Shown here: piece after piece, positions 27,708 to 35,014 of the stretch
Position numbering within the stretch: the first letter of the stretch is position 1
Layout of the letters: each line of letters starts with the position of its first letter
Source of the DNA: Flavobacteriales bacterium
Lineage (GTDB): Bacteria > Bacteroidota > Bacteroidia > Flavobacteriales_D > Sanyastnellaceae
Reading direction: 5' to 3'
Assembly (NCBI GenBank): GCA_027491075.1
Contig: JAIXWX010000002.1
Location: 124,001-188,000 of the forward strand
Length of the DNA: 64,000 bases
Notes under the pieces: generated by a model
Told to the model about the DNA's origin: nothing
Seen by the model: only the letters and a program-made list of their open reading frames with translations
The model's database searches: none
Program-made: the position numbers and the translations under genes

Positions 27708-29387
27708 TTACTCTTTTACAAACAGCTTACTTTCCATCCTTCCACTTGGAAACTCGATCTGAGCGACATAGCTCCCGCTGGGTAAAGAGGACACGTCTAT
27801 TCCGTTGATCAACGTTGATGACAAAATGAGCTTGCCATCACTACTATAAATCCTCGCCTTCTTCCCCACCGCATTAAAACCACTTACAAAAAGACGGTCG
27901 GTCGTAGGATTCGGAAAAACAGTCCATTCAATTTCCCCTTCCACTTCATTGGTGAGCGTAACTAAATCAAAGGCCAATAAACAGACATCGGTACCTCCAC
28001 TAATATTTTGCGAAAGTTGGGAAGAGTCGATCCAGTTCTCTAATCCACCGGCTGAGCCCACAAGGTATATTTTATCATTGATAACCTTGATTGAATTACA
28101 GGTCGTTAAGAAATCTTCTGAAGGCAAATAGGTCAAATACTCCAAAGCACCGGATTCATCAAACCAACCAAAAAAACCGTCCCATTGAGTATCTGACAGT
28201 TCAATCAATGGGTGCCATGCGTCTTGTGTAGAAAGATCCTCTTGTTGCTCCAGCACCCCTGCTACATAGAGTTTACCAGATTCACTCGAAACACTCCTGA
28301 TCTGATCACCGACTAAAATTGCTTGGTCGTTGCCTCCTAAATAAGTTGACCATAAGTTATCCCCTTCCATAGTCCAGATACCGAGCAGCGCATCCAGATT
28401 TCCCTGCAACTCCGTTTGATGTGCTCCGTTGGTTGCAACGTTGTTTACCCCGTTGACTGATCCAAAGGCGGCGAATGTATCATTGTCTAGTTTTCTCAAG
28501 CCTCCCAACTCACCCAGCGATGAATAATAGGAGGAAAAAATTACCTCTCCCGCTGCCGACACTCGCATTAATACTACACTCTCCCCTTCCAACGGGGAGG
28601 AGAAAGGATGCCAAGAATCGGTATTGCCAAAACTCCTATCAAAACCAGCTAAACATGTCAAATCGCCGTCATCATTGATGAAGCCACTAACAGGTGAAAA
28701 ACGCCCCTCGCTAATCCCTGCATCCAAGTAGCTCATGTAAGAAAGTTCATGGACGGAGGCTAAAACCGCGTAGAACCCTTCCCCCTCCAAGGTCAACTCT
28801 CCATTCAACGCGTTGGCAGTGGCGAGCCCGGACGAATTTGTGGTCCCCGCGATGATGATTTCATTGCCATTTACTTTAAAGGCAGCTGGAGCATCAAACT
28901 CTTCTCCTCCGAGGAGTGTACCTTCTAACCAATTTCCATCAGTATCGAACTTGCTAATAAAGCAGTCAGCTAATGCAACTCCCGATTGCGTTTCTTTTAT
29001 GGCTCCTGGAGAAACGGGAGGAGTTCCAAACGTATAACCGAGTAACCAAATGTTGCCTAAGTCATCCTCTTGAATTTGTACAAATGCATCTAAGTTCTCA
29101 CTTCCATAATATGTCCACCACATCAAAACGCCCTGCGCTGAGAATTTGGCAAGAAAAACGTCTGTTCCACCATTGTATACTTCATTCACCCCTAGATCAA
29201 AAGGAGAGAGTATCTGACCTCCGGTATTGCCAACAATAAGAACGTTTCCATCACTCAAATCAATAACCTGATAGGCATAATCATTCCCCTGCCCACCAAA
29301 ATACGTTTGCCACAATGGCTGGATTTGAGCAAGAGATGAAAACTCTTGAAACAAAATGAGGAACACTAGTGCTATTGAACTTTTCAT
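27708..29387 (-). CDS. T9SS type A cargo with degenerate seven-repeat propeller
   Basis: About 559 residues with a signal peptide (ending FSSLAQ). Seven repeats of some 60-70 residues, from WQTYFGGQGND to about GGTDVCLLAFD, show a worn-down version of the SBBP pattern seen in the gene at 6753 (W-x-x-Y-x-G start, TDVFLAKF-type end). The type A sorting domain starts VFPNPTTDR and ends MESKLFVKE. The ATG at 29387 is used; a GTG at 29390 is also in frame. It follows the stop of the preceding minus-strand gene after five bases, so both probably form an operon. The function is unknown, likely surface or extracellular. Confidence 0.82.
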   Translation of the reverse strand: MKSSIALVFLILFQEFSSLAQIQPLWQTYFGGQGNDYAYQVIDLSDGNVLIVGNTGGQILSPFDLGVNEVYNGGTDVFLAKFSAQGVLMWWTYYGSENLDAFVQIQEDDLGNIWLLGYTFGTPPVSPGAIKETQSGVALADCFISKFDTDGNWLEGTLLGGEEFDAPAAFKVNGNEIIIAGTTNSSGLATANALNGELTLEGEGFYAVLASVHELSYMSYLDAGISEGRFSPVSGFINDDGDLTCLAGFDRSFGNTDSWHPFSSPLEGESVVLMRVSAAGEVIFSSYYSSLGELGGLRKLDNDTFAAFGSVNGVNNVATNGAHQTELQGNLDALLGIWTMEGDNLWSTYLGGNDQAILVGDQIRSVSSESGKLYVAGVLEQQEDLSTQDAWHPLIELSDTQWDGFFGWFDESGALEYLTYLPSEDFLTTCNSIKVINDKIYLVGSAGGLENWIDSSQLSQNISGGTDVCLLAFDLVTLTNEVEGEIEWTVFPNPTTDRLFVSGFNAVGKKARIYSSDGKLILSSTLINGIDVSSLPSGSYVAQIEFPSGRMESKLFVKE

Positions 29388-29392
29388 CACTT

Positions 29393-30862
29393 TTACTTTA
29401 TGGTGTGAATGGTCTCTGTACTGCCGTCGGCAAATGTAAACTTATGAAATACGCTGCCTCTTGGAATGCCATCAGTTATGTCTACAGGAAGAACGAAGTC
29501 ATCTCCTGGACTCACTCTTATTATCGTTTCCAAAATAGATGCGCCACCAGAGGTAAGTACTTCATATTGAAAATTCGTATTAACGCTGCTCTGAACCCTC
29601 AAAGAAAAAGAATTCGATTGAATCGGCACTGGAAAAACGGTAAGGAAAACATAATCCTTGTCGGCTGCAGCATTCCAAGTTCTTTGATTTACTCTCTTAA
29701 AAAAGTGCGTAAACCGTCCATTATCAAAAGCGATTTTGACCCAATACATGCCTTTCTCAAGATTAAAGGGAGGGAAACAAAAGTTTCCTTCTGAATCTAA
29801 AAAATCTGCTTTGTCATAGCTCACTACTGTCTGAGGATCCTTTAGATCACTGATATCCACAACTTCCAAATCAATAAGATTCGATAAAGAATTAGCATCA
29901 AAACAACCCAAGATTTGGTTCACTAACTCTGGAATGGAAGCGGACTCCAAAGTAGGGTCTGTTTGGTTATAGGACATATTCATCAAACAATCTACCAATT
30001 GCCCGTATGGACTCGTAAATGAATCGGGAAGATTCCCATCATCCGGATTAGACCAAGAGGTACACTCTAATACTGCATAATTCGTGCAGAATGTTCCAAT
30101 GTTTGAATAATTATTTATGTCCCATATGGGATATTGAATTTCGGTATTAGGAGCCAGAACGGAGCTCAGATCAATGGAGTTGGTGTCTATCCCACAATTC
30201 CATTTCCAGTTTGTCTTTTGCACCGCATATACGATTGGAGCTTCTAGACCTATGAGCATATTATTTCTGTCCTTGTATGATAAATAATCGTTTTGAAGCG
30301 AAATAATGCATGGATTGGGAGAAGATGGTGCCAAATAATCTGTTATAGGAGGCGTCAGATTATGTTGCTGTAGAAAGGCTGAATAATTGTTGTAGCCATT
30401 GCTAGCCTGAGGAATATCCTGCGGCCTTATGAACTCATAGACGTAATCTGCTCCAGTCACTTCCAGAATTCCCGAGCTAGCCCCTGGTAACGTAAACGCC
30501 TTGATTTTGTATGCATTATCAATCCCGTCGCAAAGCCATGACTTGCGTAAATCCATTGGAGAATTGTCACCAGTGGTTGGCTTTACTCCAGTATCATAAA
30601 CCAATTGATTAGAAGTATTGTATACCAAGACTTGATACACGTATTCTTTGCTACCACCCTCCGATTGATACTCCCTTGGAATGTAAAATGAATTGATGCC
30701 CGTGAATGTTTCTCGTTTAACAGGCACATCCGCAATACCTGCAGAAGTAAAAGTTCGCTCATAAATTACCGCCGTGCAATATCCTAGATCGCTCGGAGCA
30801 TCAAAAATCACGTAGCCGTTAGTTTTTTTGGGGTTGTTAATCACCCCCCCCCCAAACAGCAC
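29393..30862 (-). CDS. Large fragment of a cargo-like protein, out of frame with its signal peptide
   Basis: An open frame of 489 residues whose first possible start is a GTG at 30862. It begins LFGGGVINNPKKTNGYV and has no signal peptide of its own. The C-terminal part (VFPVPIQSNSFSLRV, then IHTIK) resembles a type A sorting domain. The body is rich in Asn, Tyr and Cys, and I recognise no family. Just upstream, a frame from 30932 encodes a good signal peptide and runs into the same G10 tract (30844-30853) but in another frame. Removing one G joins the two into a 512-residue secreted protein. It is either a phase-variable gene in the off state, a fresh frameshift, or a sequencing error. Confidence 0.7.
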   Translation of the reverse strand: MLFGGGVINNPKKTNGYVIFDAPSDLGYCTAVIYERTFTSAGIADVPVKRETFTGINSFYIPREYQSEGGSKEYVYQVLVYNTSNQLVYDTGVKPTTGDNSPMDLRKSWLCDGIDNAYKIKAFTLPGASSGILEVTGADYVYEFIRPQDIPQASNGYNNYSAFLQQHNLTPPITDYLAPSSPNPCIISLQNDYLSYKDRNNMLIGLEAPIVYAVQKTNWKWNCGIDTNSIDLSSVLAPNTEIQYPIWDINNYSNIGTFCTNYAVLECTSWSNPDDGNLPDSFTSPYGQLVDCLMNMSYNQTDPTLESASIPELVNQILGCFDANSLSNLIDLEVVDISDLKDPQTVVSYDKADFLDSEGNFCFPPFNLEKGMYWVKIAFDNGRFTHFFKRVNQRTWNAAADKDYVFLTVFPVPIQSNSFSLRVQSSVNTNFQYEVLTSGGASILETIIRVSPGDDFVLPVDITDGIPRGSVFHKFTFADGSTETIHTIK

Positions 30863-30932
30863 TGTTTTGAGTAAAAACTGCTTGGGACATTTGCCAGAAA
30901 AGACAAGTCAAAAGAATAAATTTAGTTTTCAT
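30837..30932 (-). CDS. Signal-peptide ORF cut short at the G10 tract
   Basis: A 31-codon frame from an ATG at 30932 begins with a signal-peptide-like segment: a Lys-rich start (KTK), then a hydrophobic run FILLTCLF and a plausible cleavage site after SQA. It then enters a run of ten G (Trp, three Gly codons) and stops at GAT-TAA. With nine G in the tract it would continue in frame into the 489-residue frame that starts at 30862. This is why I read the two as parts of one gene. Confidence 0.65.
   Translation of the reverse strand: MKTKFILLTCLFWQMSQAVFTQNSAVWGGGD
30844..30853 (-). repeat. Mononucleotide tract G10 (coding strand)
   Basis: Ten consecutive C on the plus strand (G on the coding minus strand) at the beginning of the cargo-like gene. 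Such tracts are classic sites of slipped-strand mispairing. Nine or twelve G would keep the reading frame; ten or eleven break it. Confidence 0.95.
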
Positions 30933-31068
30933 TTTTAAAAATATTAGTGTGATGAAACAAGATTAGTACTTTTTTCTTTCAAAAGAACAAAACTGATAAA
31001 TATCATATTTCTGCTTATTCCCCTCCTACATCCATTCTGCATCCCTTTCCGTTGTCCAAGTAGAAGTA

Positions 31069-31100
31069 TTTGGAGCATTCAAGAAGACAACGTATATTCG
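31069..31100 (+). promoter_or_regulatory. Promoter of tRNA-Leu
   Basis: A TTTG element at 31069-31072 and TATATTCG at 31093-31100, with 20 bases between, fit the Bacteroidota promoter layout with one change (TTCG for TTTG in the -7 box). The tRNA starts 16 bases after the -7 box. Confidence 0.6.
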
Positions 31101-31116
31101 CACCCCATAAAAAAAT

Positions 31117-31199
31117 GCCTGGATGGCGGAACTGGTAGACGCGCACGACTCAAAATCGTGTGTCCTCGCGGCGTGTGGGTTCGATTCCCACTCCGGGTA
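31117..31199 (+). tRNA. tRNA-Leu (anticodon CAA)
   Basis: An 83-base cloverleaf. The acceptor stem pairs GCCTGGA with TCCGGGT. The anticodon arm pairs CACGA with TCGTG around the seven-base loop CTCAAAA, giving anticodon CAA (reads UUG). A variable arm of the class II type and a T arm with GTTCGATTC are present. The 3' CCA is not encoded. A promoter and a terminator flank it closely, so it is a single-gene unit. Confidence 0.95.
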
Positions 31200-31207
31200 C
31201 AAAGAAC

Positions 31208-31231
31208 AAAGGCCTCCTTTAGGAGGCCTTT
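31208..31231 (+). terminator. Terminator after tRNA-Leu
   Basis: A perfect ten-pair stem (core GGCCTCC / GGAGGCC) with loop TTTA is followed by TCTCTTTTG. It lies nine bases after the tRNA. Confidence 0.85.
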
Positions 31232-31276
31232 CTCTTTTGTTTATCCAAACTTCACACTCCCCTAATCTTACATTGT

Positions 31277-31306
31277 TTTGAACTTCAAGAAGTTTCATTA
31301 CCTTCG
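31277..31306 (+). promoter_or_regulatory. Candidate promoter of the exported-protein gene at 31314
   Basis: TTTG at 31277-31280 and TACCTTCG at 31299-31306, 18 bases apart, fit the -33/-7 layout with one mismatch in the -7 box. The -7 box ends seven bases before the ATG, so the leader would be almost absent. Confidence 0.45.
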
Positions 31307-31313
31307 TTGGGCC

Positions 31314-31877
31314 ATGAAGCCTTTTCTATCTCTACTGCTCATACTGATTGCTTTAGCAATGGTATCTACCGACTTGCCCCCCACCAAAGGGACGTATTCG
31401 CAATGCGAACAGGATACTACTGTGAATAACCTTGCTATTCAAGTACACCTCAAATACGATTCTCTTTTAGAAGTAAGTCACAAAGAAAAAATCCTGGTGG
31501 GCGTGAAGAACAACGGGGAAATAGATTATACCTACTACAAGTTAGACTTCTACGACTATACCAGCGCCGACATTATCATTTGTCGGGAAACAGACTGTCA
31601 GCTCATTTTTGCAAACAAAGGGTTCATTACAAAACGCATCAATATCAACGGAACATCCGTTCCAGACAACCTCTGGGAGGGAGGGTTCATTTTCGATATG
31701 GATGTGATCATGGTTCAAAAGCCAGAAAACTTCAATGATAGCCTTACCCTTATTCCTCTAGGTATTGCATCTTGGAATGAAACGGAAAAGAGTCTTTCAT
31801 TTGATAGCACCTACACCAGACTAAGAAACGAGACTTTGGTATCAGAAATCGAAAGAGCTACTTATTTGAAAAAATAA
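31314..31877 (+). CDS. Exported protein of unknown function
   Basis: About 187 residues starting at the ATG at 31314, with a signal peptide or N-terminal anchor (MKPFLSLLLILIALAM). The rest is a beta-rich soluble domain with a pair of Cys (ICRETDC). I recognise no family. A TTG-started extension from 31278 would overlap its likely promoter and is not needed. It is convergent with panC, whose stop directly abuts this one. Confidence 0.65.
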   Translation: MKPFLSLLLILIALAMVSTDLPPTKGTYSQCEQDTTVNNLAIQVHLKYDSLLEVSHKEKILVGVKNNGEIDYTYYKLDFYDYTSADIIICRETDCQLIFANKGFITKRININGTSVPDNLWEGGFIFDMDVIMVQKPENFNDSLTLIPLGIASWNETEKSLSFDSTYTRLRNETLVSEIERATYLKK

Positions 31878-32732
31878 TTATAGCATTAAATTATCGATGA
31901 GCCTTACAGATCCAACGTAGGCTGCTACTAAAATAATTGGTTCAACAGAATCAGCCCAATCAGCCACAGGTGCAAAAGTCTTTTGGTCCACGATTTCCAA
32001 ATACTCTAATTCTATTCCAGAAGCCAACTCAAATTGTGATCGCCCATAACTCTCCAACTCAGAAGGGGTGAAGTCAGCCCTTTTCTCTTTCATATCAAAA
32101 AGAATGGCTGAAATAATTGCAGCTATCTTTCTTTCTTCTGCAGAAAGTCTCAAGTTTCTGGAACTCATCGCCAACCCGTCCGACTCTCTTACTGTTGGAC
32201 AACCAATCACTTCGATGGAAGGAAATTCTTCCTTAGCGAGGCGTTTAATATGGGCAAGTTGCTGAAAGTCTTTTTCTCCAAAAAAAGCACGGTCAGGACT
32301 TACTGCTTCAAAAAGTCTTTTTACGATGGTCAAAACTCCATCAAAATGCCCCGGGCGAAACTTGCCTTCCAAACTAGAAGAAAGCAATCCATAATCCCAA
32401 TGTCCTTTATGTGCCTCTGGATACATTTCCGAAATGGAGGGCAAAAAAGCGATATCACAACCCGCCTTCTCTAACAACGCAATGTCTTTCTCCTCCATTC
32501 GAGGATAATGTTCAAGGTCTGACGGATTGTTAAATTGGGTAGGATTAACAAAAATAGATGCAATGACAAGCGTATTTGGGCCCTTTGCCTCTACAATTAG
32601 CGATATATGCCCTTCATGAAGTGCGCCCATGGTGGGCACGAATGCCACCTGTTTACCCAAGTGCTTATGCTCTATAATACAAGTCCTTAAGTCTGAAATT
32701 GTATGGATTACAGCGGTGGTCAATGGCTTCAA
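31878..32732 (-). CDS. panC: Pantothenate synthetase
   Basis: Joins pantoate and beta-alanine using ATP to give pantothenate, the coenzyme A precursor; cytosolic. The 284-residue protein has the HIGH-like motif PTMGALHEGH, IFVNPTQF, FGEKDFQQL and the KMSKS-like loop near SDGLAMSSRN, all as in the family. The only start giving the usual length is a TTG at 32732. A TAGCTTTG box at 32759-32752 lies 20 bases upstream. It is divergent from the glycogen-synthase-like gene and their promoter elements interleave. Confidence 0.95.
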   Translation of the reverse strand: MKPLTTAVIHTISDLRTCIIEHKHLGKQVAFVPTMGALHEGHISLIVEAKGPNTLVIASIFVNPTQFNNPSDLEHYPRMEEKDIALLEKAGCDIAFLPSISEMYPEAHKGHWDYGLLSSSLEGKFRPGHFDGVLTIVKRLFEAVSPDRAFFGEKDFQQLAHIKRLAKEEFPSIEVIGCPTVRESDGLAMSSRNLRLSAEERKIAAIISAILFDMKEKRADFTPSELESYGRSQFELASGIELEYLEIVDQKTFAPVADWADSVEPIILVAAYVGSVRLIDNLML

Positions 32733-32751
32733 TTAAAAAAAGTTCAGGGTT

Positions 32752-32779
32752 CAAAGCTAATTGTTTGGAATTAACCAAA
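32752..32779 (-). promoter_or_regulatory. Probable panC promoter
   Basis: On the minus strand TAGCTTTG (32759-32752) is an exact -7 box, with TTTG at 32779-32776, 16 bases upstream. The spacing is slightly short. It overlaps the divergent promoter at 32764-32799. Confidence 0.5.
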
Positions 32780-32799
32780 AGAATTTTTATCTACCTTTG
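32764..32799 (+). promoter_or_regulatory. Probable promoter of the glycogen-synthase-like operon
   Basis: TTTG at 32764-32767 and the exact -7 box TACCTTTG at 32792-32799, 24 bases apart. The ATG of the first gene is 34 bases beyond the -7 box. Confidence 0.5.
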
Positions 32800-32832
32800 C
32801 ACAGTCGATTTGTGAAATCTCTAATATCTCGT

Positions 32833-33660
32833 ATGAGCAAAACAAGAGTTCTATTCGTATCGCAGGAAATCCAACCATTTTCTCCAGAGAGTCTCACCGC
32901 TTCGCATAGCCGCCTTATACCACAAGCAGTGCATGAAAGAGGTAAAGAAACCAGAATCTTCATGCCTCGCTATGGAAAGATCAACGAGCGCAGACACCAG
33001 CTTCATGAAGTGATTCGCCTCTCAGGGATGAATTTGATTGTCAACGATACTGACCATCCACTCATTATCAAAGTAGCCAGCATCCCGCAAATTCGTTTGC
33101 AGGTCTACTTTATTGATAACGAAGAATTTTTTCATAGAAAAGCCACCTTCCAAGACGAAGGTCAAAACCTTTTCCAAGACAATGACATGAGAATGATATT
33201 CTTCACCAAAGGAGTTTTAGAAACGGTGAAGAAACTCGGCTGGGCTCCAGATATCATTCATTGCCATGGTTGGTTTACCTCCTTGATGCCTTTGTATGTT
33301 AAAAAACTCTACAACCAAGATCCTCACTTCGCAGATACAAAAGTCGTTTTCTCGGCTTATGACGATGCGTTCACAGGAACCCTTGATCCAACAGTAAACA
33401 AAAAAGTATCTTTTGACATCTCTGAAGCGTCTGGTATCAAACCACTCCAAAACCCAACGTATGACAATCTCGTGAAAACGGCGATTCAATACTCGGATGG
33501 ATTTATTCTCGGACATGAAAGCGTTAACCCAGACTTGGAAAAATTTGCAGTACAGAACGATGTGCCTGCCCTTCGCGCATTCGACGAAGGCGACCCTATG
33601 GCTGCAATTGATGAATTTTTTGACTCCGTACACGCGGGAAAGACAGTGCTCGTTGATTAA
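32833..33660 (+). CDS. Glycogen/starch synthase N-terminal-like protein, short
   Basis: A 275-residue cytosolic protein matching the N-terminal (acceptor-binding) half of GT5 glycogen synthases: VLFVSQEIQPFSPES, PRYGKINERRHQLHE, PDIIHCHGWFTSLMPLYV and YSDGFILGHESV. The C-terminal ADP-glucose-binding Rossmann domain (about 200 residues) is absent, and the start lacks the KxGGL motif, reading SPESLTAS instead. This short form with DUF4270 and glmS downstream recurs in Bacteroidota as I recall, which suggests a conserved, probably non-canonical or regulatory function rather than decay. I start at the ATG at 32833; the frame is open upstream to 32761. One base separates it from the DUF4270 gene. 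Confidence 0.82.
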   Translation: MSKTRVLFVSQEIQPFSPESLTASHSRLIPQAVHERGKETRIFMPRYGKINERRHQLHEVIRLSGMNLIVNDTDHPLIIKVASIPQIRLQVYFIDNEEFFHRKATFQDEGQNLFQDNDMRMIFFTKGVLETVKKLGWAPDIIHCHGWFTSLMPLYVKKLYNQDPHFADTKVVFSAYDDAFTGTLDPTVNKKVSFDISEASGIKPLQNPTYDNLVKTAIQYSDGFILGHESVNPDLEKFAVQNDVPALRAFDEGDPMAAIDEFFDSVHAGKTVLVD

Positions 33661-33661
33661 T

Positions 33662-34987
33662 ATGAATCTATTTTCTTTTTTTAATAATAGCCTCAAGCAA
33701 TTGGGGCTTTTTTCCTTTTTAAGCGCTGTCCTTCTTTTTGGAAGCTGCACCAGACCTGAAAATGATCTGGGAGAAGACCTCATCCCTGAAGGCGATTTGC
33801 TTTCTACCAATCAAAGCGATACCACTTCTCTGCTATGCACTGTCATCAATGAGGATAGCGTCCAAACGAGCAACTTGTCATCCGTGATGCTCGGCAGATA
33901 CCTTGACCCCATGCTTGGAGAAGTTGAAAGTGGATTCTACACACAACTACAACTCTCTACCAGCAATCCTAACTTTCCAGATGATGCCATCATCGACTCT
34001 GTGGTTTTGGCCTTGGTGTATGATGGTGCCTTTTATGGAAAAAAAGGAATTCAAAATGTAGCGGTACACGAACTCACCGAAGCGCTTTCAAAAGACGATA
34101 CCTATTATCACAATACCAATAAGACTTATGACTTGCGAAGTCTCGTAAAGTCTGGGTTTGAAACCTATCCATTTAACAGCGATGGACTCACTATTGTTGG
34201 AACAGATACCGTCATTCATCAACTGCGTATTCGCTTAAACGAAAGCCTAGGAACTCACTTATTCGGAGCAGATGATAACGTATACAGCTCCTCAGAAAAC
34301 TTTCAAGAGTTCTTCAAAGGAGTGTATGTAAGAACTGAGAATGATGGTCAATTGGGGGGAATAAGCAACTTCGATTTGATCGACTCTGATTCTAAGTTGA
34401 GTGTATATTATCGATACAATAACAATGGTACCGAAGACACCACCCGATACGATTTCAGCATCACGACAGAAAGTGCGTATTACTCGAAATTGCGCTTCAG
34501 CCGCACAGGAACTTCTTTACAAGGAATATCTGAATCTGGTATTTCTGGTCAAGAGTTTTCTTTCGTGCAAGCTGGTGGAGGTTTAAGAACGAAAATTGAA
34601 TTCCCTTTCATCCAAAACTTAAACACGATTGAGAACAGAAGTATCAATCAAGCCCTGCTCATTATTCCTTTTGACGATAGCAATCTCTTTCAAGCACAGC
34701 CTTCGCTTTTCCTTGCTTACAAGGATCAAGATGGAGAGTTCCGTGTTTTGCCAGATCAAGTAGTAGGGAATATTGGCGGCACAGGAAATTTTCAAGCAGA
34801 TCAATACGTATTTAATGTTTCTCTCTACGTGCAGCGTCTTATAAATGGTGAAATAGAAAGTCAAGGACTTTACTTAGTAAGTCGCAACTCAGGAGTGAGT
34901 GTTAACCGGAGCGTGTTGCATGGTCCAGACTTTCCAAGCGATCTCCCATCCGAAAGAATGCGGTTGGTATTGACCTATTCTTATTAA
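33662..34987 (+). CDS. DUF4270 lipoprotein
   Basis: A 441-residue lipoprotein with lipobox FGSC at the end of its signal peptide and then TRPENDLGEDLIPEG, the usual start of mature DUF4270 proteins. The rest is a beta-rich domain with a region of short strands near the end (RLINGEIESQGLYLVS). The family is restricted to Bacteroidota and its function is not established; an outer-membrane location is likely. I use the ATG at 33662, one base after the preceding stop; the frame extends to 33497 inside that gene but without a signal peptide. The stop codon overlaps the -7 box of the glmS promoter. Confidence 0.85.
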   Translation: MNLFSFFNNSLKQLGLFSFLSAVLLFGSCTRPENDLGEDLIPEGDLLSTNQSDTTSLLCTVINEDSVQTSNLSSVMLGRYLDPMLGEVESGFYTQLQLSTSNPNFPDDAIIDSVVLALVYDGAFYGKKGIQNVAVHELTEALSKDDTYYHNTNKTYDLRSLVKSGFETYPFNSDGLTIVGTDTVIHQLRIRLNESLGTHLFGADDNVYSSSENFQEFFKGVYVRTENDGQLGGISNFDLIDSDSKLSVYYRYNNNGTEDTTRYDFSITTESAYYSKLRFSRTGTSLQGISESGISGQEFSFVQAGGGLRTKIEFPFIQNLNTIENRSINQALLIIPFDDSNLFQAQPSLFLAYKDQDGEFRVLPDQVVGNIGGTGNFQADQYVFNVSLYVQRLINGEIESQGLYLVSRNSGVSVNRSVLHGPDFPSDLPSERMRLVLTYSY

Positions 34988-34992
34988 CTTCG
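34964..34992 (+). promoter_or_regulatory. Candidate glmS promoter
   Basis: TTGG at 34964-34967 and TAACTTCG at 34985-34992, 17 bases apart. The -7 box has TTCG, as in the tRNA-Leu promoter. It starts within the stop codon of the DUF4270 gene and lies 22 bases before the glmS ATG. Confidence 0.45.
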
Positions 34993-35014
34993 TTCACAAA
35001 ATAATCATCGCACT

